NCBI GenBank assembly: GCA_007280275.1
Contig: QYQB01000167.1
Coordinates: 1-37,741 of the forward strand
Length of the DNA: 37,741 bases
DNA from: a bacterium
GTDB taxonomy: Bacteria; Bacteroidota; Ignavibacteria; UBA10030
Direction: 5' to 3'
Of the stretch, positions 22,984 to 31,243 are shown piece after piece. The notes beneath the pieces are model-generated. The model did no database searches, had not been told where the DNA came from, and saw only the letters and a list, made by a program, of their open reading frames with translations. Positions within the stretch are counted from its first letter, which is position 1. Each line of letters opens with the position of its first letter. Made by a program: the position numbers and the translations under genes.

Positions 22984-25900
22984 TCACACAAGTTTGATCT
23001 CGAGACCAAGACCTTGCAGCTCTCGAATGAGCACGTTGAACGATTCAGGCACGTTCGGCTCAGGCAAATTGTCGCCCTTGACGATCGCTTCGTAGACCTT
23101 TGCCCGGCCAACGACATCGTCGGACTTGATCGTGAGAATCTCCTGTAACACATGAGACGCACCGTAACCTTCGAGTGCCCACACTTCCATTTCACCAAAT
23201 CGCTGGCCGCCAAACTGCGCTTTTCCGCCGAGCGGCTGCTGCGTGATGAGGGAGTAGGGTCCGATGGAACGGGCATGGATCTTGTCATCCACCAAATGCG
23301 AGAGCTTCATCATGTAGATATAACCGACGCTCACTTCTTGATCGAATGGCTCGCCTCTGCGACCGTCTATCAGTATCGATTTTGAATTCTCACTGAGACC
23401 CGCCTTGCGAAGCTGCTCCTGCACGTCCTCCCATGTAGCACCGTCAAAGATCGGCGAAGCGTACGTTACGCCGAGCTCGTGTCCGGCCCAGCCGAGGGCA
23501 ACCTCGAACAACTGGCCGAGGTTCATACGGGATGGCACGCCCAGAGGGTTGAGAACGATATCAACGGGACGGCCGTTGGGGAGAAACGGCATATCTTCGA
23601 CCGGGACGATGGTGGAAACAACACCCTTGTTTCCGTGTCGGCCGGCCATCTTGTCGCCAACGGACAGCTTGCGCTTCTTGGCAACATAGACCTTTGCCAA
23701 CTGCACGATACCAGGTGCCAGCTCATCGCCCAGCTGAATCTTATTTTTTTCGTGGCGATGCTGCTCTTCAATTTCGCTCAGTTTCTGGCGGTAGTTTTCA
23801 TAGATCTTCACTACGAGGTTGTTCTTGCGCTTTTCGTCAACCCAGTCCTGATTGTAGTCGAGGTTGTCGACATTTTCAAGCGACTTGAATGAATCCTCTT
23901 TAAGAGCCGTGCCACTGCGGATAACGACATTTCCGTCGTTGTCCCGAATGCCGATGGATTTCTCGCCGGTCAGAAGCTGCTCCAGTTTCTTCCCGAGCTT
24001 TTCCTGAAGTTCTTTGAGATCCTTTCGGCGTGAGCGATCGAGCGACTCGAGTCTTTTCTTGTCCTCTTTCTTGCTCTCGGTATCCTTCTTCTTGCGGCTG
24101 AACAGCTTCGTCGAAATCACAACGCCCTTCATTCCCGGAGGAGCTTTCAGCGACGCATCCTTCACATCACCAGCCTTCTCGCCGAAGATCGCTTTCAGAA
24201 GTTTCTCTTCCGGCGTCGGGTCGGTTTCTCCCTTCGGAGTGATTTTTCCGATGAGGATGTCTCCCTCATTCACCTCTGCCCCGATACGAACGATGCCGTT
24301 CTCGTCCAGGTCTTTTGTCGCTTCTTCGCTGACGTTGGGGATTTCACGGGTGAGTTCCTCTTCGCCACGCTTGGTGTCGCGCACCTGGAGCTCGAACTCT
24401 TCGATATGGATCGACGTGAAGACGTCTTCTGCGACGATCCGCTCGCTGATGATGATAGCATCTTCGAAGTTGTACCCGCGCCACGGCATGAACGCAACGA
24501 GGACGTTTCTCCCAAGTGCAAGTTCGCCTTCATTGGTCGCACAGCCATCAGCAAGGACATCTCCGCGTTTTACCCGGTCTCCCTCTTTCACAAGGGGCTT
24601 CTGGTTGATGCAGGTATCCTGATTCGTGCGGAAGAACTTTGTGAGCCTGTATTCAACGCGCCGCTTATCGTCGAAGCTGATGATCGCTTCGGTGCTGTTT
24701 TCGTCGATATCATACTGGACGATGATGGCATCCGCCGTCACCGATTCCACAATGCCGTTGCGTTCTGCGGCGATCATGGTCCGCGAATCGCGGGCAAGCT
24801 TTTCTTCGAGTCCTGTCCCAACGATTGGAGATACGGGCGTGAGCAACGGAACGGCCTGGCGTTGCATGTTCGAGCCCATCAGTGCGCGGTTGGCGTCATC
24901 ATGCTCCAGGAACGGGATCAAGGCTGCCGCCGCGCTGACGATCTGGTTGGGGGCAACGTCCATGTACTGGATCTTGTCGGGTTCGGCCAGCGGGTAGTCG
25001 CTCTGGAACCGCGATTTCACTCTTTCCTCACGGAAGCGCCCGCGTTCATCAATCGGCGCGTTCGCCTGTGCGATGGTGACCTCGTCTTCCTTCTCGGCAG
25101 CAAGGAAGTCGATTTCCTCAGTCACCTTCCCCCCCTTCACCTTTCGGTACGGGGTCTCGATGAAACCAAAATCGTTGATCCGTGCGTGGATGCACAACGA
25201 TGAAATCAGACCGATGTTCGGGCCTTCCGGGGTTTCGATGGGGCACAAGCGGCCATAGTGCGTATAGTGGACGTCGCGGACCTCGAAGCCTGCACGCTCG
25301 CGCGTCAAACCGCCCGGTCCGAGGGCGGACACGCGCCGTTTGTGCGTCATCTCAGCCAGAGGATTGGTCTGATCCATGAACTGGGAGAGCTGGTTCGTAC
25401 CGAAGAATGCGTTGATCACACTCGTGATCGTTCGGGCATTCACAAGGTCCTGCGGTGTGATGGTTTCGCTGTCGCGGAGGTTCATGCGCTCGCGGATGGT
25501 CCGCGTCATGCGGGACAACCCGACGTTGAACTGTTGTGCGAGCTGCTCACCGACAGTGCGGACACGCCGGTTGCCGAGGTGATCGATATCGTCAACGTTT
25601 TTCTTGCCCTGCTGGAGATCGATAAGGTACTTCACAATCGCAACGATGTCTTCTCTCGTGAGGGTCGTTACATCTTCCTTGATGCTCAGTCCCAGCTTTG
25701 CGTTCATACGATGACGGCCAACGTCGCCGAGATCATAGCGCTTGGGATTGAAGAACAACCGGTCGATCAGGTTTTTCGCTGTGTCGAGGTCCGGCGCCTC
25801 GCCTGAACGCAGCTGCGAGTAGATAGTCTCAAGGGCATCTTCTTCTGATCGCGCCACGTCGCGCAGAATCGTGTTCGCGATGACGGACCGTGCGTCCGTC

Positions 25901-26760
25901 GCTTCCGACTTCAGCAAACGGATCTTCCGGATTTCCGACTTTTTGATCTGCTTGATGTTCTCTTCTGTGAGCTTGGCGTCCTTGTTGATGAAGATTTCGC
26001 CGGTCTTCTTGTCAAACACGTCGCTGCAGATTGTGCGACCGACGTATTCCTTCAGGCTCACCTTGTTCGCTTCGATTTCCTCGACCAGGTCGAAGAGATC
26101 GAGGATCTCGTCGTCGGAAGAATACCCGAGGGCGCGGAGAAGCGTCGTGACAGGGAATTTCTTCTTACGATCGATGTACGCATACATCACATTGTTGATG
26201 TCCGTGGAGAATTCCACCCACGAACCGCGAAACGGTATGATGCGGGCCGAATACATCAACGTTCCGTTCGGGTGGACAGATTCGCCGAAGAACACGCCCG
26301 GGGAACGATGGAGCTGGCTCACCACGACGCGTTCCGCACCATTGATGATGAACGTGCCGCGCGACGTCATGGCCGGGAGATTCCCGAGATAGACTTCCTG
26401 TTCCACCGTGTCGGTGAACTCCTGGCTGCCTTCCCGTTTTGAGGAGAGACGCAGTTTTGCCTTGAGGGGCACGGAGTACGTCAGTCCACGTTCCTGACAT
26501 TCGACGACTGAGTACTTCGGTTTCTCGACGTAGTACTCCGCGAATTCAAGAAGGAAGTTTTCCCGAGCGTCGCTGATCGGGAAGTTCATTTCAAATACCT
26601 GCTGCAGGCCGTGCTTCTTCCGCCGATGCGGCGGTACGTCCGGCTGCAGGAATTTGTTGAATGAATCCATCTGTACGTTGAGCAGATCTGGAGTCTCGAT
26701 AACCGATGGAATGCGGCCGAATGAGATTCGACCGGCTGAGCCATTGGATTGGTTCTTCAA
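22984..26760 (-). CDS. rpoB: DNA-directed RNA polymerase subunit beta
   Basis: Contains [64 protein letters not shown]. Start assigned to TTG at 26760 (AAAAGGAG-tggttgaa-TTG AAG AAC CAA); the track ORF continues 40 codons upstream without support. Confidence 0.95.
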   Translation of the reverse strand: MKNQSNGSAGRISFGRIPSVIETPDLLNVQMDSFNKFLQPDVPPHRRKKHGLQQVFEMNFPISDARENFLLEFAEYYVEKPKYSVVECQERGLTYSVPLKAKLRLSSKREGSQEFTDTVEQEVYLGNLPAMTSRGTFIINGAERVVVSQLHRSPGVFFGESVHPNGTLMYSARIIPFRGSWVEFSTDINNVMYAYIDRKKKFPVTTLLRALGYSSDDEILDLFDLVEEIEANKVSLKEYVGRTICSDVFDKKTGEIFINKDAKLTEENIKQIKKSEIRKIRLLKSEATDARSVIANTILRDVARSEEDALETIYSQLRSGEAPDLDTAKNLIDRLFFNPKRYDLGDVGRHRMNAKLGLSIKEDVTTLTREDIVAIVKYLIDLQQGKKNVDDIDHLGNRRVRTVGEQLAQQFNVGLSRMTRTIRERMNLRDSETITPQDLVNARTITSVINAFFGTNQLSQFMDQTNPLAEMTHKRRVSALGPGGLTRERAGFEVRDVHYTHYGRLCPIETPEGPNIGLISSLCIHARINDFGFIETPYRKVKGGKVTEEIDFLAAEKEDEVTIAQANAPIDERGRFREERVKSRFQSDYPLAEPDKIQYMDVAPNQIVSAAAALIPFLEHDDANRALMGSNMQRQAVPLLTPVSPIVGTGLEEKLARDSRTMIAAERNGIVESVTADAIIVQYDIDENSTEAIISFDDKRRVEYRLTKFFRTNQDTCINQKPLVKEGDRVKRGDVLADGCATNEGELALGRNVLVAFMPWRGYNFEDAIIISERIVAEDVFTSIHIEEFELQVRDTKRGEEELTREIPNVSEEATKDLDENGIVRIGAEVNEGDILIGKITPKGETDPTPEEKLLKAIFGEKAGDVKDASLKAPPGMKGVVISTKLFSRKKKDTESKKEDKKRLESLDRSRRKDLKELQEKLGKKLEQLLTGEKSIGIRDNDGNVVIRSGTALKEDSFKSLENVDNLDYNQDWVDEKRKNNLVVKIYENYRQKLSEIEEQHRHEKNKIQLGDELAPGIVQLAKVYVAKKRKLSVGDKMAGRHGNKGVVSTIVPVEDMPFLPNGRPVDIVLNPLGVPSRMNLGQLFEVALGWAGHELGVTYASPIFDGATWEDVQEQLRKAGLSENSKSILIDGRRGEPFDQEVSVGYIYMMKLSHLVDDKIHARSIGPYSLITQQPLGGKAQFGGQRFGEMEVWALEGYGASHVLQEILTIKSDDVVGRAKVYEAIVKGDNLPEPNVPESFNVLIRELQGLGLEIKLV

Positions 26761-26894
26761 TTCAACCACTCCTTTTGAAATGGATAGATGAGCCTCAGGA
26801 CAAGCGCTCGAAAATCGTTGGGATCCGGGAAAACGGAAGATGCAGAAAGCCCACGAAGAAAGGGATCGTGGATGCTGCACTCCAAAGATAACTC

Positions 26895-26940
26895 AAGCCG
26901 ATGGCTCGCACTCGCTCTGGAGCGAGGAAACCATCGGCTT
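26895..26940 (-). promoter_or_regulatory. Two-tiered hairpin in the rplL-rpoB spacer (candidate attenuator/processing site)
   Basis: AAGCCGATGG (26895-26904) perfectly complementary to CCATCGGCTT (26931-26940), enclosing CTCGCTC-TG-GAGCGAG (911-926). Confidence 0.65.
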
Positions 26941-27026
26941 TAAGCCTTGTTTTGTTCGCCAGTTTCTTCTTGCCTGTTCAACGACGGTGAAAAAGAGAAA
27001 CGTTTGGAAGAGAATTCGGCAACGCG

Positions 27027-27401
27027 TTACTTCAACTCAACCTGTCCGCCTGCTTCTTCAAGTTCCTTCTTCAACTTTTCCGCCTCTTCCTTGTTGAGAC
27101 CTTCCTTCACGGCTTTCGGAGCGCCGTCAACAAGATCCTTGGCTTCCTTCAGTCCGAGTCCGGTTGCGGCACGCACAACCTTGATGACATTGATCTTCTG
27201 TGCACCGGCGCTCTTCAGCTCAACCGTGAACTCAGTTTGTTCTTCGACGACTGGCGCTGCGGCGGCGGGTGCTGCGCCTGCGAACATCATCGGGGCCGCA
27301 GCGGTGACGCCGAACTTCTCTTCGAGCGCTTTCTTCAATTCCGCCGCTTCGAGCAGCGTAAGCTTTTCAATTTTCTCGACAATTTCTGCAACTGCTGACA
27401 T
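27027..27401 (-). CDS. rplL: 50S ribosomal protein L7/L12
   Basis: [37 protein letters not shown]...[21 protein letters not shown].... Confidence 0.98.
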   Translation of the reverse strand: MSAVAEIVEKIEKLTLLEAAELKKALEEKFGVTAAAPMMFAGAAPAAAAPVVEEQTEFTVELKSAGAQKINVIKVVRAATGLGLKEAKDLVDGAPKAVKEGLNKEEAEKLKKELEEAGGQVELK

Positions 27402-27444
27402 TGTATTTCTCCTTGGTTAAGAATGTTCAAACACGTTAGAATGC

Positions 27445-27966
27445 CTAGGCCGCTTTCTTCTTCTCGATCGCATCAATCACGTTGACGAGATCCCGCATCA
27501 CGGCACCGATAGCTCCGACGATTCCGGAGATAGGCGCTTGAATGCTTCCCAGGACTCCGGCCATCAATTCGGCCCGGGTCGGCAGCTTGGAAAGCTCATC
27601 CAGTCGTGATCCATCAAAGACCTGTTTTTCAAGTACGGCAACTTTCAGTTTCAGCTTGCCGGACTTTTCACTGAACTTCTTGATGATCTTTGCGGGGGCA
27701 ACTACGTCGTCGTAACTGAAAGCGATACCAGTCGGCCCAACCAGCTTGTCGTATACAGCATCGCAACCGGTCACGCGTTCCAGGGCTTTCTTCGCGAGCG
27801 TGTTCTTGACTACTCTGTACTCGACACCGGCTTTCCGGAATTCCCGTCGAAGCTCGGTAGCTTGTTCGACAGTCAACCCGGTGAAGTCGGCAAAGTACAT
27901 TGCACTCGCGCGCGTTGCCCTTTCAGCAACTTCGGCTACGATCGCCTCTTTCTCCGATCGATTCAT
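27445..27966 (-). CDS. rplJ: 50S ribosomal protein L10
   Basis: MNRSEKEAIVAEVAERATRASAMYFADFTGLTVEQATELRREFRKAGVEYRVVKNTLAKKAL.... Confidence 0.98.
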   Translation of the reverse strand: MNRSEKEAIVAEVAERATRASAMYFADFTGLTVEQATELRREFRKAGVEYRVVKNTLAKKALERVTGCDAVYDKLVGPTGIAFSYDDVVAPAKIIKKFSEKSGKLKLKVAVLEKQVFDGSRLDELSKLPTRAELMAGVLGSIQAPISGIVGAIGAVMRDLVNVIDAIEKKKAA

Positions 27967-28004
27967 TTGGTACCTTCCAGATAACTATGTGTGTTCACCA
28001 CGTG

Positions 28005-28076
28005 CAGGTCTGCAACCGCCTTGACCTGTGAAGACCGATGAGAAGCCCCGATCACTCGGGCACCGGACTTCGTCCG
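28005..28076 (-). promoter_or_regulatory. Structured rplJ 5' leader (L10-leader-like candidate)
   Basis: Three consecutive hairpins in the rplA-rplJ spacer: CGGAC-(3 nt)-GTCCG (28064-28076), CCCGA-(4 nt)-TCGGG (28047-28060), CAGGTC...GACCTG (28005-28028). Confidence 0.55.
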
Positions 28077-28102
28077 TACGATGTGAGTGCGTAAGTTCGT
28101 TT

Positions 28103-28798
28103 TTAGTGACCAGCGATTTCAGCCCGGTCGATGTGGACTCCGGGTCCCATCGTGGTCGAGATCGCGATACTTTTGATATAAGTGCCCTTCGCCGTCGAGG
28201 GCTTCAGGCGAACGATCGTCGTCAGGAATGACTGGATGTTTTCAACCAGCTTTTCCTTTTCAAACGTCGCTTTACCGACTGTGGCGTGCACGATGCCTGC
28301 TTTGTCAACGCGGAATTCGATCTTGCCCGCCTTGACTTCCTTGACGGCCTTCCCGACTTCCATCGTGACCGTACCGCTCTTTGGGTTTGGCATCAGCCCG
28401 CGGGGACCGAGAATCCTTCCGAGCTTTCCGAGATCTCCCATGACATCCGGAGTGGCGATGATCACATCGACGTCTGCCCATCCCTGCTGGAGTTTGTCCA
28501 GGTAGTCCTGGAATCCAACGTGGTCTGCGCCGGCTGCCTTCGCTTCATCGTCCTTCGGGGGCTTTGCAACTACCAGCACACGAACGGCTTTTCCGATGCC
28601 ATGCGGGAGCGCGACGGTTCCGCGTAGTGCCTGGTCAGCTTTCTTCGGATCGACGCCCAGACGGACTGCGATATCGACACCTTCGGAGAATTTCCCCGAG
28701 GCAGTGTCTTTCACCTTTTGCACAGCGTCGGCGATCGTGTAGCTTTTCTTCTCTACCTTCGTCGCTACTGCTTTGTAGCGTTTGCTTCGAGTTCTCAT
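28103..28798 (-). CDS. rplA: 50S ribosomal protein L1
   Basis: ...[37 protein letters not shown].... Confidence 0.98.
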   Translation of the reverse strand: MRTRSKRYKAVATKVEKKSYTIADAVQKVKDTASGKFSEGVDIAVRLGVDPKKADQALRGTVALPHGIGKAVRVLVVAKPPKDDEAKAAGADHVGFQDYLDKLQQGWADVDVIIATPDVMGDLGKLGRILGPRGLMPNPKSGTVTMEVGKAVKEVKAGKIEFRVDKAGIVHATVGKATFEKEKLVENIQSFLTTIVRLKPSTAKGTYIKSIAISTTMGPGVHIDRAEIAGH

Positions 28799-28830
28799 AC
28801 GATGAATCTCACTTTCCGTGCGCGTGTTGA

Positions 28831-29256
28831 TTAATCTTCAACCGTGATGCCCATGCTGCGGGCAGTCCCGGCAACCATGCTCATTGCGGCCTCGACTGAA
28901 GCTGCATTCAGGTCAACCATTTTCGATTCAGCGATCTCGCGGACTTGCTTCTTCGTGACCTTGCCGACCTTGTTGCGGTTCGGTTCTCCCGAGCCCTTCT
29001 CGAGCTTGATCGCTTTCAGGAGCAATGTCGCCGCGGGAGGAGTCTTCGTGATAAACGTGAACGACTTATCACTAAAGACGGTGATGATGACCGGGATGAT
29101 CAGGCCTTGCTGGTCTTTGGTCCTCGCGTTGAACTGTTTGCAGAACTCCATGATGTTCACACCCTTCTGACCAAGGGCAGGACCGACCGGTGGCGCCGGG
29201 TTTGCCTGACCGGCAGGAATTTGGAGTTTTATGAAGCCCGTAATTTTTTTTGCCAT
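28831..29256 (-). CDS. rplK: 50S ribosomal protein L11
   Basis: [46 protein letters not shown].... Confidence 0.98.
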   Translation of the reverse strand: MAKKITGFIKLQIPAGQANPAPPVGPALGQKGVNIMEFCKQFNARTKDQQGLIIPVIITVFSDKSFTFITKTPPAATLLLKAIKLEKGSGEPNRNKVGKVTKKQVREIAESKMVDLNAASVEAAMSMVAGTARSMGITVED

Positions 29257-29304
29257 AAACGATCTACCTCTCTCTTAATATTGGACGACCCACAAAGCCC
29301 GAAA

Positions 29305-29838
29305 CTATTTTTCCAATTCCACCTGGACGAAATCGAGCTCCACCGGAGTCTTTCGTCCAAAGATGCTGACCATCACCTTCACCTTCATTTTCTCCCCATT
29401 CACTTCCTGCACGAATCCAGAGAAGTTGTTGAAGGGACCTTCGACCACTTTCACAGCATCTCCCATGCGGAAAGGGATCTCAACCATCACGACGTCTTTC
29501 TTTTCCTCCATCTTGCCGATCAGCCGACGCACTTCATCGGGCTGAAGAGGAGCAGGATTGTTCTTGTCAGGTACAAATCCGAGAACCGACGGCGCCTCGA
29601 GGATCAGGTGAATGGTCTCTTTGTCGAGCACCGTTTCCACGAGCACATACCCCGGGAAGAAGTTCTTCACCCTTGCTTTCTTCTTGCCATCCTTGACCTC
29701 GATGACCTTTTCCGACGGGATCATCACGCTTGACAGCCGCTCGCCCAAATTCATGCGGGCAACCTCCGACTCGAGGTAAACCTTCACCTTCCCTTCGTGT
29801 CCTGAGTATGTCCGAACAACGTACCAGCGCTTATTCAA
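29305..29838 (-). CDS. nusG: Transcription termination/antitermination protein NusG
   Basis: LNKRWYVVRTYSGHEGKVKVYLES...FFPGYVLVE...GDAVKVVEGPFNNFSGFVQEVN; TTG start at 29838, 20 nt after secE. The track ORF start lies inside secE. Confidence 0.95.
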   Translation of the reverse strand: MNKRWYVVRTYSGHEGKVKVYLESEVARMNLGERLSSVMIPSEKVIEVKDGKKKARVKNFFPGYVLVETVLDKETIHLILEAPSVLGFVPDKNNPAPLQPDEVRRLIGKMEEKKDVVMVEIPFRMGDAVKVVEGPFNNFSGFVQEVNGEKMKVKVMVSIFGRKTPVELDFVQVELEK

Positions 29839-29858
29839 CTCTCTTGCCCTTCCACAGG

Positions 29859-30041
29859 TTAAAGGATCGCCTTGAGGGCTGCAGCCAGCAGCGTGTCGAC
29901 ACCCCAGGTAAACATCGAAATGATAAGGCAGACGATGATGACGATCTTCGTGGATTCCGCGAGTTCCTCGCGCGTCGGCCACGTGACCTTTCCCATCTCT
30001 TTGGTTACATCATTGAAAAAGTTTAGGATTTTTTCTTTCAT
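29859..30041 (-). CDS. secE: Protein translocase subunit SecE
   Basis: 60 aa: MKEKILNFFNDVTKEMGKVTWPTREELAESTKIVIIVCLIISMFTWGVDTLLAAALKAIL. Confidence 0.96.
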   Translation of the reverse strand: MKEKILNFFNDVTKEMGKVTWPTREELAESTKIVIIVCLIISMFTWGVDTLLAAALKAIL

Positions 30042-30096
30042 GGTTCTCCACCCAAATGGATGTCAGATTCATCGATGCGATCATGCTTCACAAGTG

Positions 30097-30169
30097 CACG
30101 TCAGGAGGGACTCGAACCCCCAACCTGCGGTTTTGGAGACCGCTGCTCTACCAATTGAGCCACTGACGT
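30097..30169 (-). tRNA. tRNA-Trp(CCA)
   Basis: Cloverleaf ACGTCAG...TCTCCAAAACC...GGGGGTTCGAGTCCCTCCTGACGT G; CCA anticodon, G73, 3' CCA not encoded. Confidence 0.95.
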
Positions 30170-30192
30170 AGGAAACGTTCCCAGGAGAGTAC

Positions 30193-30224
30193 AGACACCA
30201 TTCGTTCACTGCAACGGGGTGTCT
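30193..30224. other. Nested hairpin between rpmG and tRNA-Trp
   Basis: AGACACC(193-199)/GGTGTCT(218-224) enclosing CGTT(203-206)/AACG(213-216). Confidence 0.5.
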
Positions 30225-30239
30225 ACCAGCCAGGTGTTG

Positions 30240-30389
30240 TCACTTCGTTTCTTTGTGGGGTGTGCGCTTCTTGCACCACTTACAGTATTTCTTGTACTCA
30301 ACCCGGCCGGTCTGCAGCTTCTTATTTTTCGTGGCGCTGTAATTTCTGCGTTTGCAGGTTGAGCATTCTAAGGTAATAATGTCTCTCAC
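30240..30389 (-). CDS. rpmG: 50S ribosomal protein L33 (49 aa, zinc type)
   Basis: Not in ORF track; GTG start, [49 protein letters not shown]. Confidence 0.96.
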   Translation of the reverse strand: MRDIITLECSTCKRRNYSATKNKKLQTGRVEYKKYCKWCKKRTPHKETK

Positions 30390-30435
30390 GACGTTCGACT
30401 CCGCTTGTGAACAAACTATGATCGGTAATGCCCTG

Positions 30436-30508
<73 letters not shown>

Positions 30509-30542
30509 GTGCAACCAACTTCATAATTCGATATTCGTTATT

Positions 30543-30578
30543 CGATATTGAATATTCACCTGTGAATGTCGAATATCG
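30543..30578. repeat. Long AT-rich inverted repeat between tRNA-Thr(GGT) and tRNA-Gly
   Basis: CGATATTGAATATTCAC-CT-GTGAATGTCGAATATCG: arms 17 nt with two mismatches and one G-U; flanked by further TTCGATATT-type units. Confidence 0.65.
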
Positions 30579-30612
30579 AACTCCCAATCTCGAACTCAGA
30601 AGTGAGTAGTCG

Positions 30613-30685
30613 AGCGGGAGACGGGACTCGAACCCGCGACCAACAGCTTGGAAGGCTGTGACTCTACCAACTGAGTTACTCCCGC
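30613..30685 (-). tRNA. tRNA-Gly(TCC)
   Basis: GCGGGAGTAACTCAGTTGGTAGAGTCACAGCCTTCCAAGCTGTTGGTCGCGGGTTCGAGTCCCGTCTCCCGC T. Confidence 0.96.
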
Positions 30686-30717
30686 GAATCATGCTAAAAG
30701 GTAGATTGAAGAAGGAA

Positions 30718-30735
30718 GAAGTTTACGAAAACTTC
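30718..30735. repeat. Perfect hairpin in the tRNA-Gly/tRNA-Tyr spacer
   Basis: GAAGTTT-ACGA-AAACTTC. Confidence 0.55.
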
Positions 30736-30763
30736 AGGATCCTTTTCGCAGCACTTTCTCCCA

Positions 30764-30798
30764 CTCCTTGCTTCTACCTTCTGACTTCTAACTTAGTT
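30764..30798. repeat. Degenerate heptamer tandem repeat (CTTCTNN-type)
   Basis: CTCCTTG CTTCTAC CTTCTGA CTTCTAA CTTAGTT, in register with period 7. Confidence 0.5.
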
Positions 30799-30801
30799 TC
30801 G

Positions 30802-30884
30802 TGGGCAGGGAAGGATTCGAACCTCCGAAGGCGTGAGCCGTCAGATTTACAGTCTGATGCGTTTAACCACTTCGCTACCTGCCC
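30802..30884 (-). tRNA. tRNA-Tyr(GTA)
   Basis: GGGCAGGTAGCGAAGTGGTTAAACGCATCAGACTGTAAATCTGACGGCTCACGCCTTCGGAGGTTCGAATCCTTCCCTGCCC A; long variable arm. Confidence 0.95.
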
Positions 30885-30991
30885 GAGACATCAAGCGCGC
30901 ATCGCGCGATCAATTCCAACGCTCCAGCGAAACAACACAGCTGCCTCGCACAAGCTGCATCACGTTCGATTCCATCAACCTGTCACTCGAG

Positions 30992-31064
30992 AGCTGGCGG
31001 GCGGATTCGGACCGTCGACCTGCTGATTACAAGTCAGCTGCTCTACCAACTGAGCTACGCCAGC
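30992..31064 (-). tRNA. tRNA-Thr(TGT), with non-canonical T-arm
   Basis: GCTGGCGTAGCTCAGTTGGTAGAGCAGCTGACTTGTAATCAGCAGGTCGACGGTCCGAATCCGCCCGCCAGC T; anticodon TGT; T-loop TCCGAAT. Confidence 0.9.
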
Positions 31065-31172
31065 AAGATAAGCGTACCCCCACTGCGAGATGCCGCACCT
31101 CGGTCTTCGCGGACGAAGAAAGCGACAGCAGCTTAACAAACTGGGGGGAAACACTTGGTACTTGAGCCTTAT

Positions 31173-31200
31173 AATTTAACAAAAATTGCTAAAAAGTCAA
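31173..31200 (-). promoter_or_regulatory. Candidate promoter of the tRNA-rpmG-secE-nusG operon
   Basis: Minus strand TTGACT (31195-31200), 16-bp spacer, TAAATT (31173-31178), in the AT-rich gap between the DUF2723 gene and tRNA-Thr. Confidence 0.6.
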
Positions 31201-31243
31201 CGGGAAAGAGGAGAAAAAACCACTTTCGCACGATCCGATTGCC

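Noticed and set aside
25300-25430. Possible rifampicin-resistance substitutions in rpoB
   Set aside because: The cluster reads [29 protein letters not shown], with the usual resistance positions wild-type; differences look like normal lineage variation.
29839-29982. N-terminal extension of the nusG track ORF
   Set aside because: Overlaps secE; NusG homology begins at the TTG codon at 29838.
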